Positions 52,858 to 61,757 of a stretch of DNA of 64,000 nt are shown piece after piece (position 1 is the stretch's first letter; every line of letters begins with the position of its first letter). A program made the position numbers and the translations under genes. The notes beneath the pieces were generated by a model. That model was not told the origin of the DNA, ran no database searches, and saw nothing but the letters and a program-made list of their open reading frames with translations. The stretch covers positions 1-64,000 of the forward strand of contig NZ_RWIM01000052.1 of assembly GCF_009764645.1 (NCBI RefSeq), read 5' to 3'. This stretch comes from Pseudomonas sp. PB106 (lineage in GTDB: Bacteria > Pseudomonadota > Gammaproteobacteria > Pseudomonadales > Pseudomonadaceae).

Positions 52858-54765
52858 CTAAATATCTTCCTTGAGCTTCAACAGCGGTTCCTGGAAACGC
52901 AGCAGTCTCCCGGCGTTACCCAGCACCAACAACGTGCTGAGGTTGTGCAGCAGCGCGGCGATCATTGCCCCGGCAGCACCGAGCCAGCCGAAGGCGGCGA
53001 ACACCACGATCGCTAGGGTCCAGCCCAGACCGATGATGACGTTGACCTGCAACGTCCGACGGCACTGACGACTGAGCCGCACACAAGTACCGAGACGGCG
53101 CAGGTCACTGCCGATCAACACGATGTCCGCCGAAGCCAGCGCGATATCGGCGCCGCCCGCGCCCATCGCCACGCCGACGACGCCGGCCTTGAGTGCCAGC
53201 GAATCGTTGATGCCATCGCCCACCACCATTGGCCGGAAGCCGTTATCGATTTCCTTGAGCACGCGATTGAGTTTGTCCTCGGGCAACGCCTGGGCTTCGA
53301 CCTCGTGCAGGCCGACATCTTTGGCCAAGGCCTGAGCGACGCTGTTGCGGTCACCGGTCAGCAGCAGTTGCCGCCCAAGGCCCAGTTCACGCAACTCGCC
53401 AAGCGCGAAACGCGCCTCCGGTTTGACCGTGTCGGCCAGCAACAACCAGGCGAGAAATTCTCCCTGCAACGCCAGGCCAGCAATCGGCCCGTCGTGCTCC
53501 GGGACGGTTGTGGTGGTAATCCCGAGCTGCGTGAACAACTCCGGTCGACCAAGCGCGGCTTCGCCCTCCCCGGTCATGGCCACCACACCGAGGCCTTGGC
53601 GCTCGCGGATATCGCTCAGCGGCAGAATTTCTTCCTGACTGACCAGCCCCGCCAACGCCCGACTGACCGGGTGACTGCTCGCAGCACCCAAGCTGGCGGC
53701 GAGTGCGATGACGGTTGATGAATCCGCGCGCAAGCTGTTGATCGACTGCAACCGCAATGTGCCGAATGTCAGGGTGCCGGTCTTGTCGACGACCAGCGAA
53801 GTCAGGTCAGCCAGTTCCTCGAGAAACGCCGAACTGCGGATCAGAATCCCGTGGCGAGCCGCCACCGCCACACCGGCAATCGCCGTGGCCGGTGCCGACA
53901 ACACCAACGCACACGGGCACGCCGCGACCAACACCGCGAGCATCGCTTGTGCGTTGTTGGTAACGAACCAAGTCACCGCCGCCAGCAACAACACCAGCAC
54001 CATGTAGCTGCCAGCGTAACGCTCGAGCAAACGAGTGATCGGTGGTTTCGAACGCTCGGCGTTCTGCATCAGCGCGATGACTTTGCCGAGGGTCGACTCA
54101 TCACCGGTGCGGGTCACTTCGATGCGCAGCAGGCCATCAAGGTTGATCGCGCCGCCAAACACCGTCATGCCGCCGCCCGCCTCGACGGGCACTGATTCGC
54201 CGGTAATCGAAGCCGTGTCGAGACTCGCCTGACCGGACAACACCCGCCCATCTGCCGGCACCCGATCACCGGCGCGCACCTCGACGATGTCGCCGGATTT
54301 CAACGTGCCGTTGTCCACTTCGATGATCGAGCCATCGGCCTGAACCTTGCGCGCGTGGCTGCGCGTCAGTTGGCCAAGCGCATGAATCGCTTCCTGTGAA
54401 CCGATGACGCTGCGCTCTTCCAGCACGTGGCCGAAGATCATGATGATCGGCAACAACGCCGCTGTCAGCAGATCGCCAGTCGCCCACGCACCGAGCATGG
54501 CCAAGGCAATCAGTTGGTCGGTGATGCCGTGCAGGCTCGGATAGCGCAGGCTGTACCACGCCGAGCGCATCACCGGCACGGCAACTAATAAAGAAGCAAA
54601 TCCGAGCAGCAACTGACTGACGCCGGTTTGCTCCGGCACCAGCCAACGCCAGATCAAACCCAGACCCAACAGGCCCAACGCAAGCATGGCGAGTGTCAGT
54701 TGCCGCGCAGCGCGGCGTTGTTCGGCCGAGGACAACAGGCTCGGTGCGGCGGTCGTCGCAGTCAT
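52858..54765 (-). CDS. hmtA: HmtA-like P1B-type metal ATPase
   Basis: This is a 635-residue heavy-metal P-type ATPase. It has 'DTASITGESVPVE' (TGE actuator), 'AACPCALVLSAPATAIAGV' (CPC metal site), 'VVDKTGTLTFG' (phosphorylation), 'AASSHPVSRAL' (HP) and 'VVGDGINDSLALKAG'. No N-terminal metal-binding CxxC or His tail is present. About eight transmembrane helices. The linkage to SPFH genes matches the P. aeruginosa locus that contains HmtA (PA2435), which was reported to import zinc and copper. An exporter role cannot be excluded by sequence. It overlaps the upstream SPFH gene by ATGA and is the last gene of that operon. Confidence 0.75.
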   Translation of the reverse strand: MTATTAAPSLLSSAEQRRAARQLTLAMLALGLLGLGLIWRWLVPEQTGVSQLLLGFASLLVAVPVMRSAWYSLRYPSLHGITDQLIALAMLGAWATGDLLTAALLPIIMIFGHVLEERSVIGSQEAIHALGQLTRSHARKVQADGSIIEVDNGTLKSGDIVEVRAGDRVPADGRVLSGQASLDTASITGESVPVEAGGGMTVFGGAINLDGLLRIEVTRTGDESTLGKVIALMQNAERSKPPITRLLERYAGSYMVLVLLLAAVTWFVTNNAQAMLAVLVAACPCALVLSAPATAIAGVAVAARHGILIRSSAFLEELADLTSLVVDKTGTLTFGTLRLQSINSLRADSSTVIALAASLGAASSHPVSRALAGLVSQEEILPLSDIRERQGLGVVAMTGEGEAALGRPELFTQLGITTTTVPEHDGPIAGLALQGEFLAWLLLADTVKPEARFALGELRELGLGRQLLLTGDRNSVAQALAKDVGLHEVEAQALPEDKLNRVLKEIDNGFRPMVVGDGINDSLALKAGVVGVAMGAGGADIALASADIVLIGSDLRRLGTCVRLSRQCRRTLQVNVIIGLGWTLAIVVFAAFGWLGAAGAMIAALLHNLSTLLVLGNAGRLLRFQEPLLKLKEDI

Positions 54766-55811
54766 TTACTGGCTCCCTGAATGATCAGGCGGGAATCGTC
54801 TTTCGGATCGACCGTGGTGACCGAACCGGCCTGACCGAGGATTTTCGGCATGCGCTCGCGATAAAGGCGCAGGAGCATTTGCGGGGCGGTGCTGCTCGCC
54901 AGGCTCAACACCGTGGCGGTGTCAGCCGAGGCTTTGGCCAAACGCTCACCGGCTTGCGCGTGAGCGACTTGCAGTGTGCGGTCGGCCTGTTCATTGGCGG
55001 TTTGGGTGAGTTTCTCGGCTTCCGTGCGCGCATTGGCCACGGCTTTGTCAGCTTGCTGACTGGCGGTCAGTACTGCGTTGAACGCGCTGACCGCCGGATC
55101 CGGCAGACTCGATTGCACATCGACCCGCGCCACTTCGATACCGATGCCCTGCCCACTTGCCTTCAGGTCCGCCAAACGTTTGTTGATGCCTTGCACCAGA
55201 TCACCACGCAGCCGTTCACGCCGTTCGGCGGCCTGATTGTCGGCGCCGATCAACTCCGGGCGAGCGACCAGAATGGTGTCCAGATCCCGCGCAGCCGTCA
55301 GTGCCACGGCACTGCGGGTGACCAGTCGATCTAGTGCTGGCAGCACATGATCGGCCTGCAGAACGAAGTCGTAAGGGTCGGTGACTTTATAGAACACGCG
55401 CACATCCAGTTGCACCACGCCGGCGTCACCGGTCAATAAATAACCAGATCCGGCCAGCGCATCGCTCAACGGTGTGGCGAACGAAGCGACGCGATCAGCC
55501 TTCAGCGCTTCGTCGCTGCGCAGCAGGTTTTCCACTCGGCGTTCGATCACTCGATCCGCTGCAGGCAGCAAAATCACCTGTTCGAATGGCTGTGGCCACG
55601 CCAACAGCAGACCGGCGTTTTGAACGCGATCGAGTGCACCAAAATGCAAAACCATGGCGCGATTCTGCGGATCGATCTGTCGGACGTTGGAGAACGCCCA
55701 CGCCAACGCGGCCAGTACTGTCACCGCATATAGGGCAAAAAATGCCAAACGCCCGGCTTGAATCCACGGACTGTTCAGCGCATGTGTTCCACGTGGAACT
55801 TCTTCACTCAT
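54762..55811 (-). CDS. SPFH (HflC/HflK-like) membrane protein
   Basis: This is a 349-residue protein with one N-terminal transmembrane helix ('FFALYAVTVLAALAWAF') and a large SPFH/band-7 domain with 'NRAMVLHFGALDRVQNAGLL', 'LDVRVFYKVTDPYDF', and a long C-terminal helix rich in Ala/Gln/Glu ('ANARTEAEKLTQTANEQADR'). SPFH proteins form large ring or cage assemblies in the membrane and in E. coli HflKC control FtsH. Here it is fused by ATGA to two other SPFH genes and the ATPase, not near ftsH, hflX or miaA, so it is a separate paralogue set. It may enclose the ATPase. Confidence 0.85.
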   Translation of the reverse strand: MSEEVPRGTHALNSPWIQAGRLAFFALYAVTVLAALAWAFSNVRQIDPQNRAMVLHFGALDRVQNAGLLLAWPQPFEQVILLPAADRVIERRVENLLRSDEALKADRVASFATPLSDALAGSGYLLTGDAGVVQLDVRVFYKVTDPYDFVLQADHVLPALDRLVTRSAVALTAARDLDTILVARPELIGADNQAAERRERLRGDLVQGINKRLADLKASGQGIGIEVARVDVQSSLPDPAVSAFNAVLTASQQADKAVANARTEAEKLTQTANEQADRTLQVAHAQAGERLAKASADTATVLSLASSTAPQMLLRLYRERMPKILGQAGSVTTVDPKDDSRLIIQGASK

Positions 55812-56854
55812 GGCTGTGATCCGGATTTGCTGTCGAGTGTCGGCGGGCCGTCGACCAACACGCGGAATGGTGCGGCGTCGGTTCGCAGAATCAGTTTGGT
55901 GTCCGGGGTGACGATGGTGCCGAGGGTGTCCAGTGAGCGCAGCAAGTTGTACAACTGCGGTGAACTGGCGTAGGCACGACCGTAAATCTGCGCGGCTTCA
56001 ACGCGAGACTGCGCTTCGATTTCTGCGGCTTTCACGGTGGCGTCAGCCTGGACAATTCGAGCATCGCGTTCGGCAGCGGAACGGATTTGCGCAGCCTCAC
56101 GTTTGCCGATCGCCGTGCGTTCGGTGGCGATGGTTTCACGCTCGGCGCGCATACGATCGACCGTGGCAGTCAGCGTCACCGACGGCAAGGTCAGACGCTC
56201 GATGCCGACTTGTACGACACGCACGCCATAAGTCGCGAGCAATTGCTGATCAATCTGTTGGCGCAACTGCGCTTCGAAATCGGCGATGCGCACCTGGCTG
56301 GCATCGGTATTCACCAAGTTCGCCAGATCGAAACTGCTCGCCGTGGTTTCCAGTGCCGAGCCGACAAAGGTGCGAATCTGTCGTGCCGCTTCGTCCGGCT
56401 GGTTTTGCACCGCGCGCATAAAGCGCTGCACGTTGTTCGGATCACCTTGCACCTGCCACGCCACATAGGCCTGCACAATGATGCGCAAACCGTCGCGGGT
56501 GCCGACATCCTGCAAACCGCTGGATGTCGTACGCAAACGCAAATCCACGGGGATCGCCGCTTCGAACGGTGCCGGCCAGCGCCAGCTCAAGCCTGGCTCC
56601 AGCAATACCCGCGATGGATTGCCGAAGCGGGTAATGACCGTGGCTTCACCGGAGCGCACTTGCACCAGACTCGCCGCTGCAATGGCGAACGCCACCAGCA
56701 ACGCTGCCCAACCCATGCGCCGCCACGGGAAAGGCCCTGCCTCTTCCGGCGCACCATGATGATGGTGATGATGCCCATGATGGTGGTGATGGCCGCCGTG
56801 ACCATGATCGTGGCCGCTGTGATCGTGTGGTTCGTGAGTGTGCGACTGGCTCAA
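55808..56854 (-). CDS. SPFH protein with histidine-rich N-terminal tail
   Basis: This is a 348-residue HflK-like protein. The first 33 residues contain 18 His, with runs of five and six, all ahead of the transmembrane helix (about 48-67, 'WAALLVAFAIAAASLVQ'). The tail should lie in the cytoplasm and bind zinc or copper. The SPFH domain follows with 'ATVITRFGNPSRVLLEPGLS' and 'RMRAERETIATERTAIGKRE'-type helical part. It overlaps genes on both sides by four bases. The His tail gives the strongest direct hint that the complex handles metal. Standard HflK tails are Gly/Pro-rich rather than His-rich. Confidence 0.87.
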   Translation of the reverse strand: MSQSHTHEPHDHSGHDHGHGGHHHHHGHHHHHHGAPEEAGPFPWRRMGWAALLVAFAIAAASLVQVRSGEATVITRFGNPSRVLLEPGLSWRWPAPFEAAIPVDLRLRTTSSGLQDVGTRDGLRIIVQAYVAWQVQGDPNNVQRFMRAVQNQPDEAARQIRTFVGSALETTASSFDLANLVNTDASQVRIADFEAQLRQQIDQQLLATYGVRVVQVGIERLTLPSVTLTATVDRMRAERETIATERTAIGKREAAQIRSAAERDARIVQADATVKAAEIEAQSRVEAAQIYGRAYASSPQLYNLLRSLDTLGTIVTPDTKLILRTDAAPFRVLVDGPPTLDSKSGSQP

Positions 56855-58812
56855 TGGGCGACTCCTGGTTGAGCGGTGGTGCGCGCGGGCGTCGGGTCAG
56901 CCGGCAGCGTGAAGGTACGCAAATCGATGGTCGGCGCATTGCTGCTGCCACCCAGACGATGATCGAGCACCAGCAATTTGGCTTTGCTCAGGCCTTGGCT
57001 GAGTTGACCGAGGTACTGCTCCAGCACGAAGGCTTGACCGGCACTGGCGTAGGCTTTCTGTTCGGCGCTGAATTTCAGGTCTGCCGCTTGTGCGGTGGCA
57101 CTGGTTTCGCGGGCGTTGGCGCTGGCCTGATCGCGGGCAAGGCTGGCCTGCAATTGCGCCTGATTACTGGCTTCGGCCGCCGCGCCGCGCTCGCGGGAGA
57201 TCAAAGCTTGCGCGCCGATCTGCGCCGCTTGCACCGCGTGATAAGCATTGGCGGCACCGGCCGGCGGATGAATGGCTTCAACGACCGTGGCGAGAATTTC
57301 CACACCACTGTTGAGCTGTTGCAGATCGCCTTGCACCGCACGACCAATCTCCTCGCCCAGCCCTACCCGGTCTTCACCGAGCAAACCGTCGAGGGTGCGC
57401 GAGGCAAAGTCGCGCACCAGAATCCGGCTGGCGGTGCTGCGGATCAGCGTCGGCACATCGGCACTGTTGTAGGTTGCCGCCAGCGCAGCTTGATCCGTCA
57501 GGCCAATGCGATAGACAAAGCGCACGTCCATGTTGACGATCTGAAAACTCTGCTGCTCGCCACGGCTGCCGGCGATGACTTGCGACTTGTCATTGACGTG
57601 ACTGGCGTCCCACAAGCGATTGGCGGTGAACGGCGCCGGACCTTCAGCGGGATCGGCTTGAGGCGGCGCCGGGTTTTCGCCGACGCTGGTTGCCAGTTCA
57701 TGCACCACACCGTTTTCGACGATCAACACGCGGCCCAGTGGCCACGGCAAACCTGTGTGCAAACCAGGGCCGAACACCTGCACCGGTTTACCAAAGCGTT
57801 CATAAATGCCACGACCCTGCAGCGGGATTTCATGGATGCCGGTAAGCAACCAACCTACCGCAGCGACGAATGCCAGCACTGGCAGAAACGCGCGACGCAT
57901 GTAGCTGAACGCCCATATCTGGCGGAGATCGATGCCAAAACGGTTGTGCAGTTCATGCTGTAATGCGAGCAACGGTTGTGGCGGCCAGCGCAACATGTCG
58001 GCGACAAAACTGCGCGCCAGCAGCGTCGGTTCAAGCTGCTCGCGGCGGGGACTGAAGGTAGAAAGAACCGCGCGCAATAGCAGCTCGATCGCCACCAATC
58101 CCGGCAAGATGCCGATGAGTACCCCCACTCGGACCGGCCAAACCGCGTTTTCGCCAGCAAACAACAAACACAGTGCACCAAGCACCAGGCTGATGATCGC
58201 AACGCGAGTAAGTTGCGCCAGTGATCCCGCTTCTGGCCATTGCGCCGGGTTTTCTTGAGCGAGTTGGCGCTCCAGCACCAGCAAACCGAACGCCAGCAGT
58301 AATGCCAACGCGGCACCCACCGTGGCGGACAACCCAACTGCAGCGGCAGGCAATGACAGGTTCCACACCTGTTCAATACTCAGCGACACCAGTACGGCCC
58401 AACCGCCCAGCCACAGCGTCGCAGCACCGATCTGGCCGAGCACGTGCAAACCGCGCTGACTGAGTAGATCCAGGAGCCGCTCGTACCAACCTTCAGGCGC
58501 AGGCTGCTCATCTTCGGCAACCGTTGTCAGCGCGACAGGATCTATCGCCCGCGCCCGCCACTGCGTCACCCACCATGCCGATTGCAGTCCGGCGACCAGC
58601 ACTAACAGCGCCGCGCTCAGATTGACAAGCAATGGCAACCACAACGACTGCGGCGCGAACAACCCGACAAAAAACGCCGACACCCAACCGGCACTCGCCA
58701 ATCCGCCAAGGCCATAGGCCCAGCGCCGCAGCCGCCTGCCCTGTGTGGCCGCCTGTTGAAAGCGCGGCAGTCCGGTCACTTGCGCACCCTCTACCTCCAG
58801 ATCAACTTGCAT
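56851..58812 (-). CDS. Polytopic membrane domain fused to SPFH domain
   Basis: This is a 653-residue protein and the first gene of the operon. Residues 1-310 hold about six hydrophobic helices, e.g. 'LPLLVNLSAALLVLVAGLQS' and 'AVGLSATVGAALALLLAFGL'. A further helix at ~312-330 ('FLPVLAFVAAVGWLL') leads into an SPFH domain with 'RGIYERFGKPVQVFGPGLHT' and a Glu/Ala-rich C-terminal helix ('KQAQ...'-like, 'ERGAAAEASNQAQLQASLAR'). The N-terminal polytopic part is not found in HflK/HflC and has no family I recognise. Its start at 58812 lies 35 bases from a Zur-like palindrome. The ATGA overlap to the next gene indicates a coupled complex. Confidence 0.85.
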   Translation of the reverse strand: MQVDLEVEGAQVTGLPRFQQAATQGRRLRRWAYGLGGLASAGWVSAFFVGLFAPQSLWLPLLVNLSAALLVLVAGLQSAWWVTQWRARAIDPVALTTVAEDEQPAPEGWYERLLDLLSQRGLHVLGQIGAATLWLGGWAVLVSLSIEQVWNLSLPAAAVGLSATVGAALALLLAFGLLVLERQLAQENPAQWPEAGSLAQLTRVAIISLVLGALCLLFAGENAVWPVRVGVLIGILPGLVAIELLLRAVLSTFSPRREQLEPTLLARSFVADMLRWPPQPLLALQHELHNRFGIDLRQIWAFSYMRRAFLPVLAFVAAVGWLLTGIHEIPLQGRGIYERFGKPVQVFGPGLHTGLPWPLGRVLIVENGVVHELATSVGENPAPPQADPAEGPAPFTANRLWDASHVNDKSQVIAGSRGEQQSFQIVNMDVRFVYRIGLTDQAALAATYNSADVPTLIRSTASRILVRDFASRTLDGLLGEDRVGLGEEIGRAVQGDLQQLNSGVEILATVVEAIHPPAGAANAYHAVQAAQIGAQALISRERGAAAEASNQAQLQASLARDQASANARETSATAQAADLKFSAEQKAYASAGQAFVLEQYLGQLSQGLSKAKLLVLDHRLGGSSNAPTIDLRTFTLPADPTPARTTAQPGVAH

Positions 58813-58846
58813 ATCACCCCAATGTCTTCAGCTCGCTGTGCATAGC

Positions 58847-58859
58847 GTTACGATATAAC
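58847..58859. promoter_or_regulatory. Degenerate Zur-like box
   Basis: GTTACGATATAAC matches the Zur core GTTATA-N-TATAAC at 11 of 13 positions, with two mismatches in the left arm, and lies upstream of the SPFH/HmtA operon. It is compatible with a weak Zur site, but a chance match is possible. Confidence 0.5.
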
Positions 58860-59023
58860 GAAAAGCGTGAAATATTCGTACACAATCATGGGTATTCAAA
58901 GACGCTCAACCTGTCGCTTGCCTGAAGCCTTGACCGAAATGTCCGGGAACGCACATATTACGTTCGTAATTTTTATCGACAGCTACTTTTAGCGATCCGC
59001 ATCCATCAATCAGGAGCAAGCGC

Positions 59024-60424
59024 ATGAGCAACTATGACGTAGTGATTCTGGGCGGCGGCCCCGGTGGGTATAACGCGGCGATCCGCGCCGGCCAGTTGGG
59101 CCTCAAGGCCGCTTGCGTGGAGGGCCGGGCGACGCTCGGCGGCACCTGCCTGAACGTCGGTTGCATGCCGTCCAAAGCGTTGCTGCATGCCTCGGAGCTG
59201 TACGACGCGGCGATGGGTGCGGAATTCGCCAACCTCGGCATTGAGGTCAAGCCGACGCTGAACCTCGCGCAAATGATGAAACAGAAAGACGAAAGCGTGA
59301 CCGGCCTGACCAAAGGCATCGAGTTTCTCTTTCGCAAGAACAAGGTCGACTGGATCAAGGGCTGGGGCCACATTGATGGACCGGGCAAAGTCACGGTGAC
59401 CGATGCTCAAGGCAGCAAAGTCGAGCTGACTGCCAAGGACATCATCATCGCCACCGGCTCCGAGCCCACTCCCCTGCCCGGCGTCGAGATCGACAACCAA
59501 CGTATCCTCGACTCCACCGGCGCGCTGTCGCTCAGTGAAGTGCCCAAGCATTTGGTGGTGATCGGTGCCGGCGTGATTGGCCTGGAGTTGGGCTCGGTAT
59601 GGCGGCGACTCGGCGCACAGGTGACCGTGGTCGAATACCTCGACCGCATCTGTCCAGGCGTCGATGCCGAGGCCGGCAAAACCCTGCAACGCTCGCTGAG
59701 CAAACAGGGGATCGCCTTCAAGTTGAGTTCGAAAGTCACCAGCGCAACGACTTCGGCCAACGGCGTGCAGCTCAGCGTCGAGCCCTCGGCAGGCGGAACC
59801 GCCGAATTGCTCGAAGCGGATTACGTGCTGGTGGCCATCGGTCGGCGCCCGTACACCCAGGGTTTGGGCCTGGAGAACGTCGGCCTGAGCACCGACAAGC
59901 GCGGCATGCTTGCCAACAAACAGCATCGCACCGAAGCCGCCGGCGTCTGGGTGATCGGCGACGTGACGTCCGGGCCTATGCTCGCGCACAAGGCTGAAGA
60001 TGAAGCCATGGCCTGCGTCGAGCAGATCCACGGCAAGGCCGGCGAGGTCAACTACGACCTGATCCCCAACGTGATCTACACCAAACCGGAGCTGGCCAGC
60101 GTCGGCAAAACCGAAGAGCAGCTCAAGGCCGAGGGTCGCGCCTATAAGGTCGGTAAATTTCCGTTCACCGCCAACAGCCGGGCGAAGATCAACCATGAAA
60201 CCGAAGGCTTTGCCAAAGTTCTAGCGGATGAGCGCACGGATGAAGTGCTCGGCGTGCATCTTGTGGGGCCGAGCGTGAGCGAAATGATCGGTGAATATTG
60301 CGTGGCGATGGAATTCAGTGCGTCGGCGGAAGACATTGCGTTGACCTGTCACCCCCATCCGACCCGCTCGGAAGCGTTGCGCCAGGCAGCGATGAATGTC
60401 GAGGGGATGGCGACGCAGATGTAG
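59024..60424 (+). CDS. lpdA: Dihydrolipoyl dehydrogenase (Lpd3-like)
   Basis: This is a 466-residue FAD flavoprotein that reoxidises dihydrolipoamide with NAD+. The FAD-binding 'VVILGGGPGGYNAAIRAGQL', the redox-active 'GGTCLNVGCMPSKALLHAS', the NAD fold 'VVIGAGVIGLELGSVW', and the catalytic 'LTCHPHPTRSEAL' are all intact. AGGAG precedes the ATG. It stands alone, with no 2-oxoacid dehydrogenase genes beside it, like Lpd3 (PA4829) of P. aeruginosa. Upstream, 58860-59023 shows no recognisable feature. Confidence 0.93.
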   Translation: MSNYDVVILGGGPGGYNAAIRAGQLGLKAACVEGRATLGGTCLNVGCMPSKALLHASELYDAAMGAEFANLGIEVKPTLNLAQMMKQKDESVTGLTKGIEFLFRKNKVDWIKGWGHIDGPGKVTVTDAQGSKVELTAKDIIIATGSEPTPLPGVEIDNQRILDSTGALSLSEVPKHLVVIGAGVIGLELGSVWRRLGAQVTVVEYLDRICPGVDAEAGKTLQRSLSKQGIAFKLSSKVTSATTSANGVQLSVEPSAGGTAELLEADYVLVAIGRRPYTQGLGLENVGLSTDKRGMLANKQHRTEAAGVWVIGDVTSGPMLAHKAEDEAMACVEQIHGKAGEVNYDLIPNVIYTKPELASVGKTEEQLKAEGRAYKVGKFPFTANSRAKINHETEGFAKVLADERTDEVLGVHLVGPSVSEMIGEYCVAMEFSASAEDIALTCHPHPTRSEALRQAAMNVEGMATQM

Positions 60425-60431
60425 AAAATCA

Positions 60432-60504
60432 AAAGATCCCAGCCTTCGGCAGCTCCTACACGAAATGCGCCCCTCTGTAGGAGCTGCCGAAGGCTGCGAT
60501 CTTT
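60432..60504. repeat. Palindrome of the GTAGGAGCTGCCG family
   Basis: AAAGATCCCAGCCTTCGGCA at 60432 pairs with its near-complement ending at 60504 (GAAGGCTGCGATCTTT). It lies between convergent lpdA and the Lrp gene and probably terminates both. Confidence 0.8.
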
Positions 60505-60509
60505 GCTAG

Positions 60510-60983
60510 TCAGGCCGGAAGATGCCCAAGCGGCAACGCCCCCGGCGTCTTCACCGTATGAATCGCGAAGTTGCTGCGAATGTCGCTCACTCCCGGCAAC
60601 TTCAACAGGCAGCCACTGAGAAAGCGGTCATAGGCGCGTAGATCCGGCACCACCACTTGCAGCAGAAAATCCGATTCACCCGACACCAGAAACGCTGAAA
60701 TTACTTCCGGCAATGCCGTCACCGCTGCGTAAAACGCTTCGGCCTGTGCATCGTTATGGCGCTCGACCTTGACCCCGACAAACACCGTCAGCCCCAAGCC
60801 GACTTCGTCGCGATCCAGATTGGCCTGGTAGCCACGAATCACCCCCGCCTCTTCCAGCATCCGCACCCGGCGCAAACACGGCGACGCCGACAGGCCGATT
60901 TCATCCGCCAGCTCGACGTTGCTCAACCGTCCATTGCGTTGCAGTGCGGCGAGGATTTTGCGATCAAAGGCGTCGAGTTTCAT
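60510..60983 (-). CDS. Lrp/AsnC family transcriptional regulator
   Basis: This is a 157-residue regulator. The helix-turn-helix lies near residues 8-55 ('LSNVELADEIGLSASPCLRRV'-like), followed by a RAM ligand-binding domain with 'GYQANLDRDEVGLGLTVFVG' and 'PEVISAFLVSGESDFLLQVV'. It is divergent from a LysE-type exporter across 144 bases, a common arrangement in which the amino acid induces its own export. The effector is not known. Confidence 0.92.
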   Translation of the reverse strand: MKLDAFDRKILAALQRNGRLSNVELADEIGLSASPCLRRVRMLEEAGVIRGYQANLDRDEVGLGLTVFVGVKVERHNDAQAEAFYAAVTALPEVISAFLVSGESDFLLQVVVPDLRAYDRFLSGCLLKLPGVSDIRSNFAIHTVKTPGALPLGHLPA

Positions 60984-61127
60984 GTTTGGCAGATTCCGAT
61001 GGATATGACTTCCGAAACTCGAAGGTTATGCCAAATTCAGCAGGTGTTGAAGCTGACTACGCAAGCACCTGCGGCACCCTCCGACCCTAGACTGAGCGCA
61101 CCGAATCGACAACGAAAGGAGCGCAAT

Positions 61128-61757
61128 GTGGCAAGTCTCTGGCTGTTTTTTCTGGCGCTGGCGGTGGTGTTTCTGTTGCCCGGCCCAGACATGATCCTGT
61201 TGCTGCAAACCGGTGCCCGGCAGGGAAGAACCGCCGCGCTGGCAACGGCCATCGGCCTCGGGATTGCCCGGGGCTGTCATGTGGCGTTAGCGGCGTTGGG
61301 GTTGGCGGCGCTGTTCAAGGCTGCACCGTGGACGTTCGACGTGGTCAGGCTGGCCGGCGCGGCCTATCTGCTGTGGATCGGCATTCAATGCCTGCGCAGC
61401 ACACTGTTGCCAGATCTGCAGGCCGGCCAAATGGCCGACAGTCACGGACAATGGCGCGAAGCAGTGCGCCGGGGTCTGCTGACTAATCTGCTCAATCCCA
61501 AAGCGTTGTTGTTCTGCTCGGTGTTGCTGCCGCAGTTCATCATCAATGACGGCGCGCCGGTCCTGAGCCAATTTGCCCTGCTCGGCGCGCTGCTGGTCGG
61601 TATCGGCCTGCTGTTCGATTGCGCCTACGCCTTGACCGGCGCCGCGTTGGGCCGTTGGCTGCAACACAGTCCAACGGCGCAACGGGTGCAGCAATGGCTG
61701 TTCGGCAGCCTGTTGATCGGCTTTGCGGTGCGCCTGACCTTCGTCCAGCAGGCTTAG
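61128..61757 (+). CDS. LysE family amino-acid exporter
   Basis: This is a 209-residue inner-membrane exporter with about six helices. The N terminus 'LPGPDMILLLQTGARQGR' is the LysE/RhtB signature, and 'LLTNLLNPKALLFCSVLLPQ' is the second conserved block. The start is GTG at 61128, in frame, with AGGAG upstream. The nearby ATG at 61126 is out of frame. It is controlled presumably by the divergent Lrp/AsnC regulator. It overlaps the next convergent gene by four bases. Confidence 0.9.
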   Translation: MASLWLFFLALAVVFLLPGPDMILLLQTGARQGRTAALATAIGLGIARGCHVALAALGLAALFKAAPWTFDVVRLAGAAYLLWIGIQCLRSTLLPDLQAGQMADSHGQWREAVRRGLLTNLLNPKALLFCSVLLPQFIINDGAPVLSQFALLGALLVGIGLLFDCAYALTGAALGRWLQHSPTAQRVQQWLFGSLLIGFAVRLTFVQQA

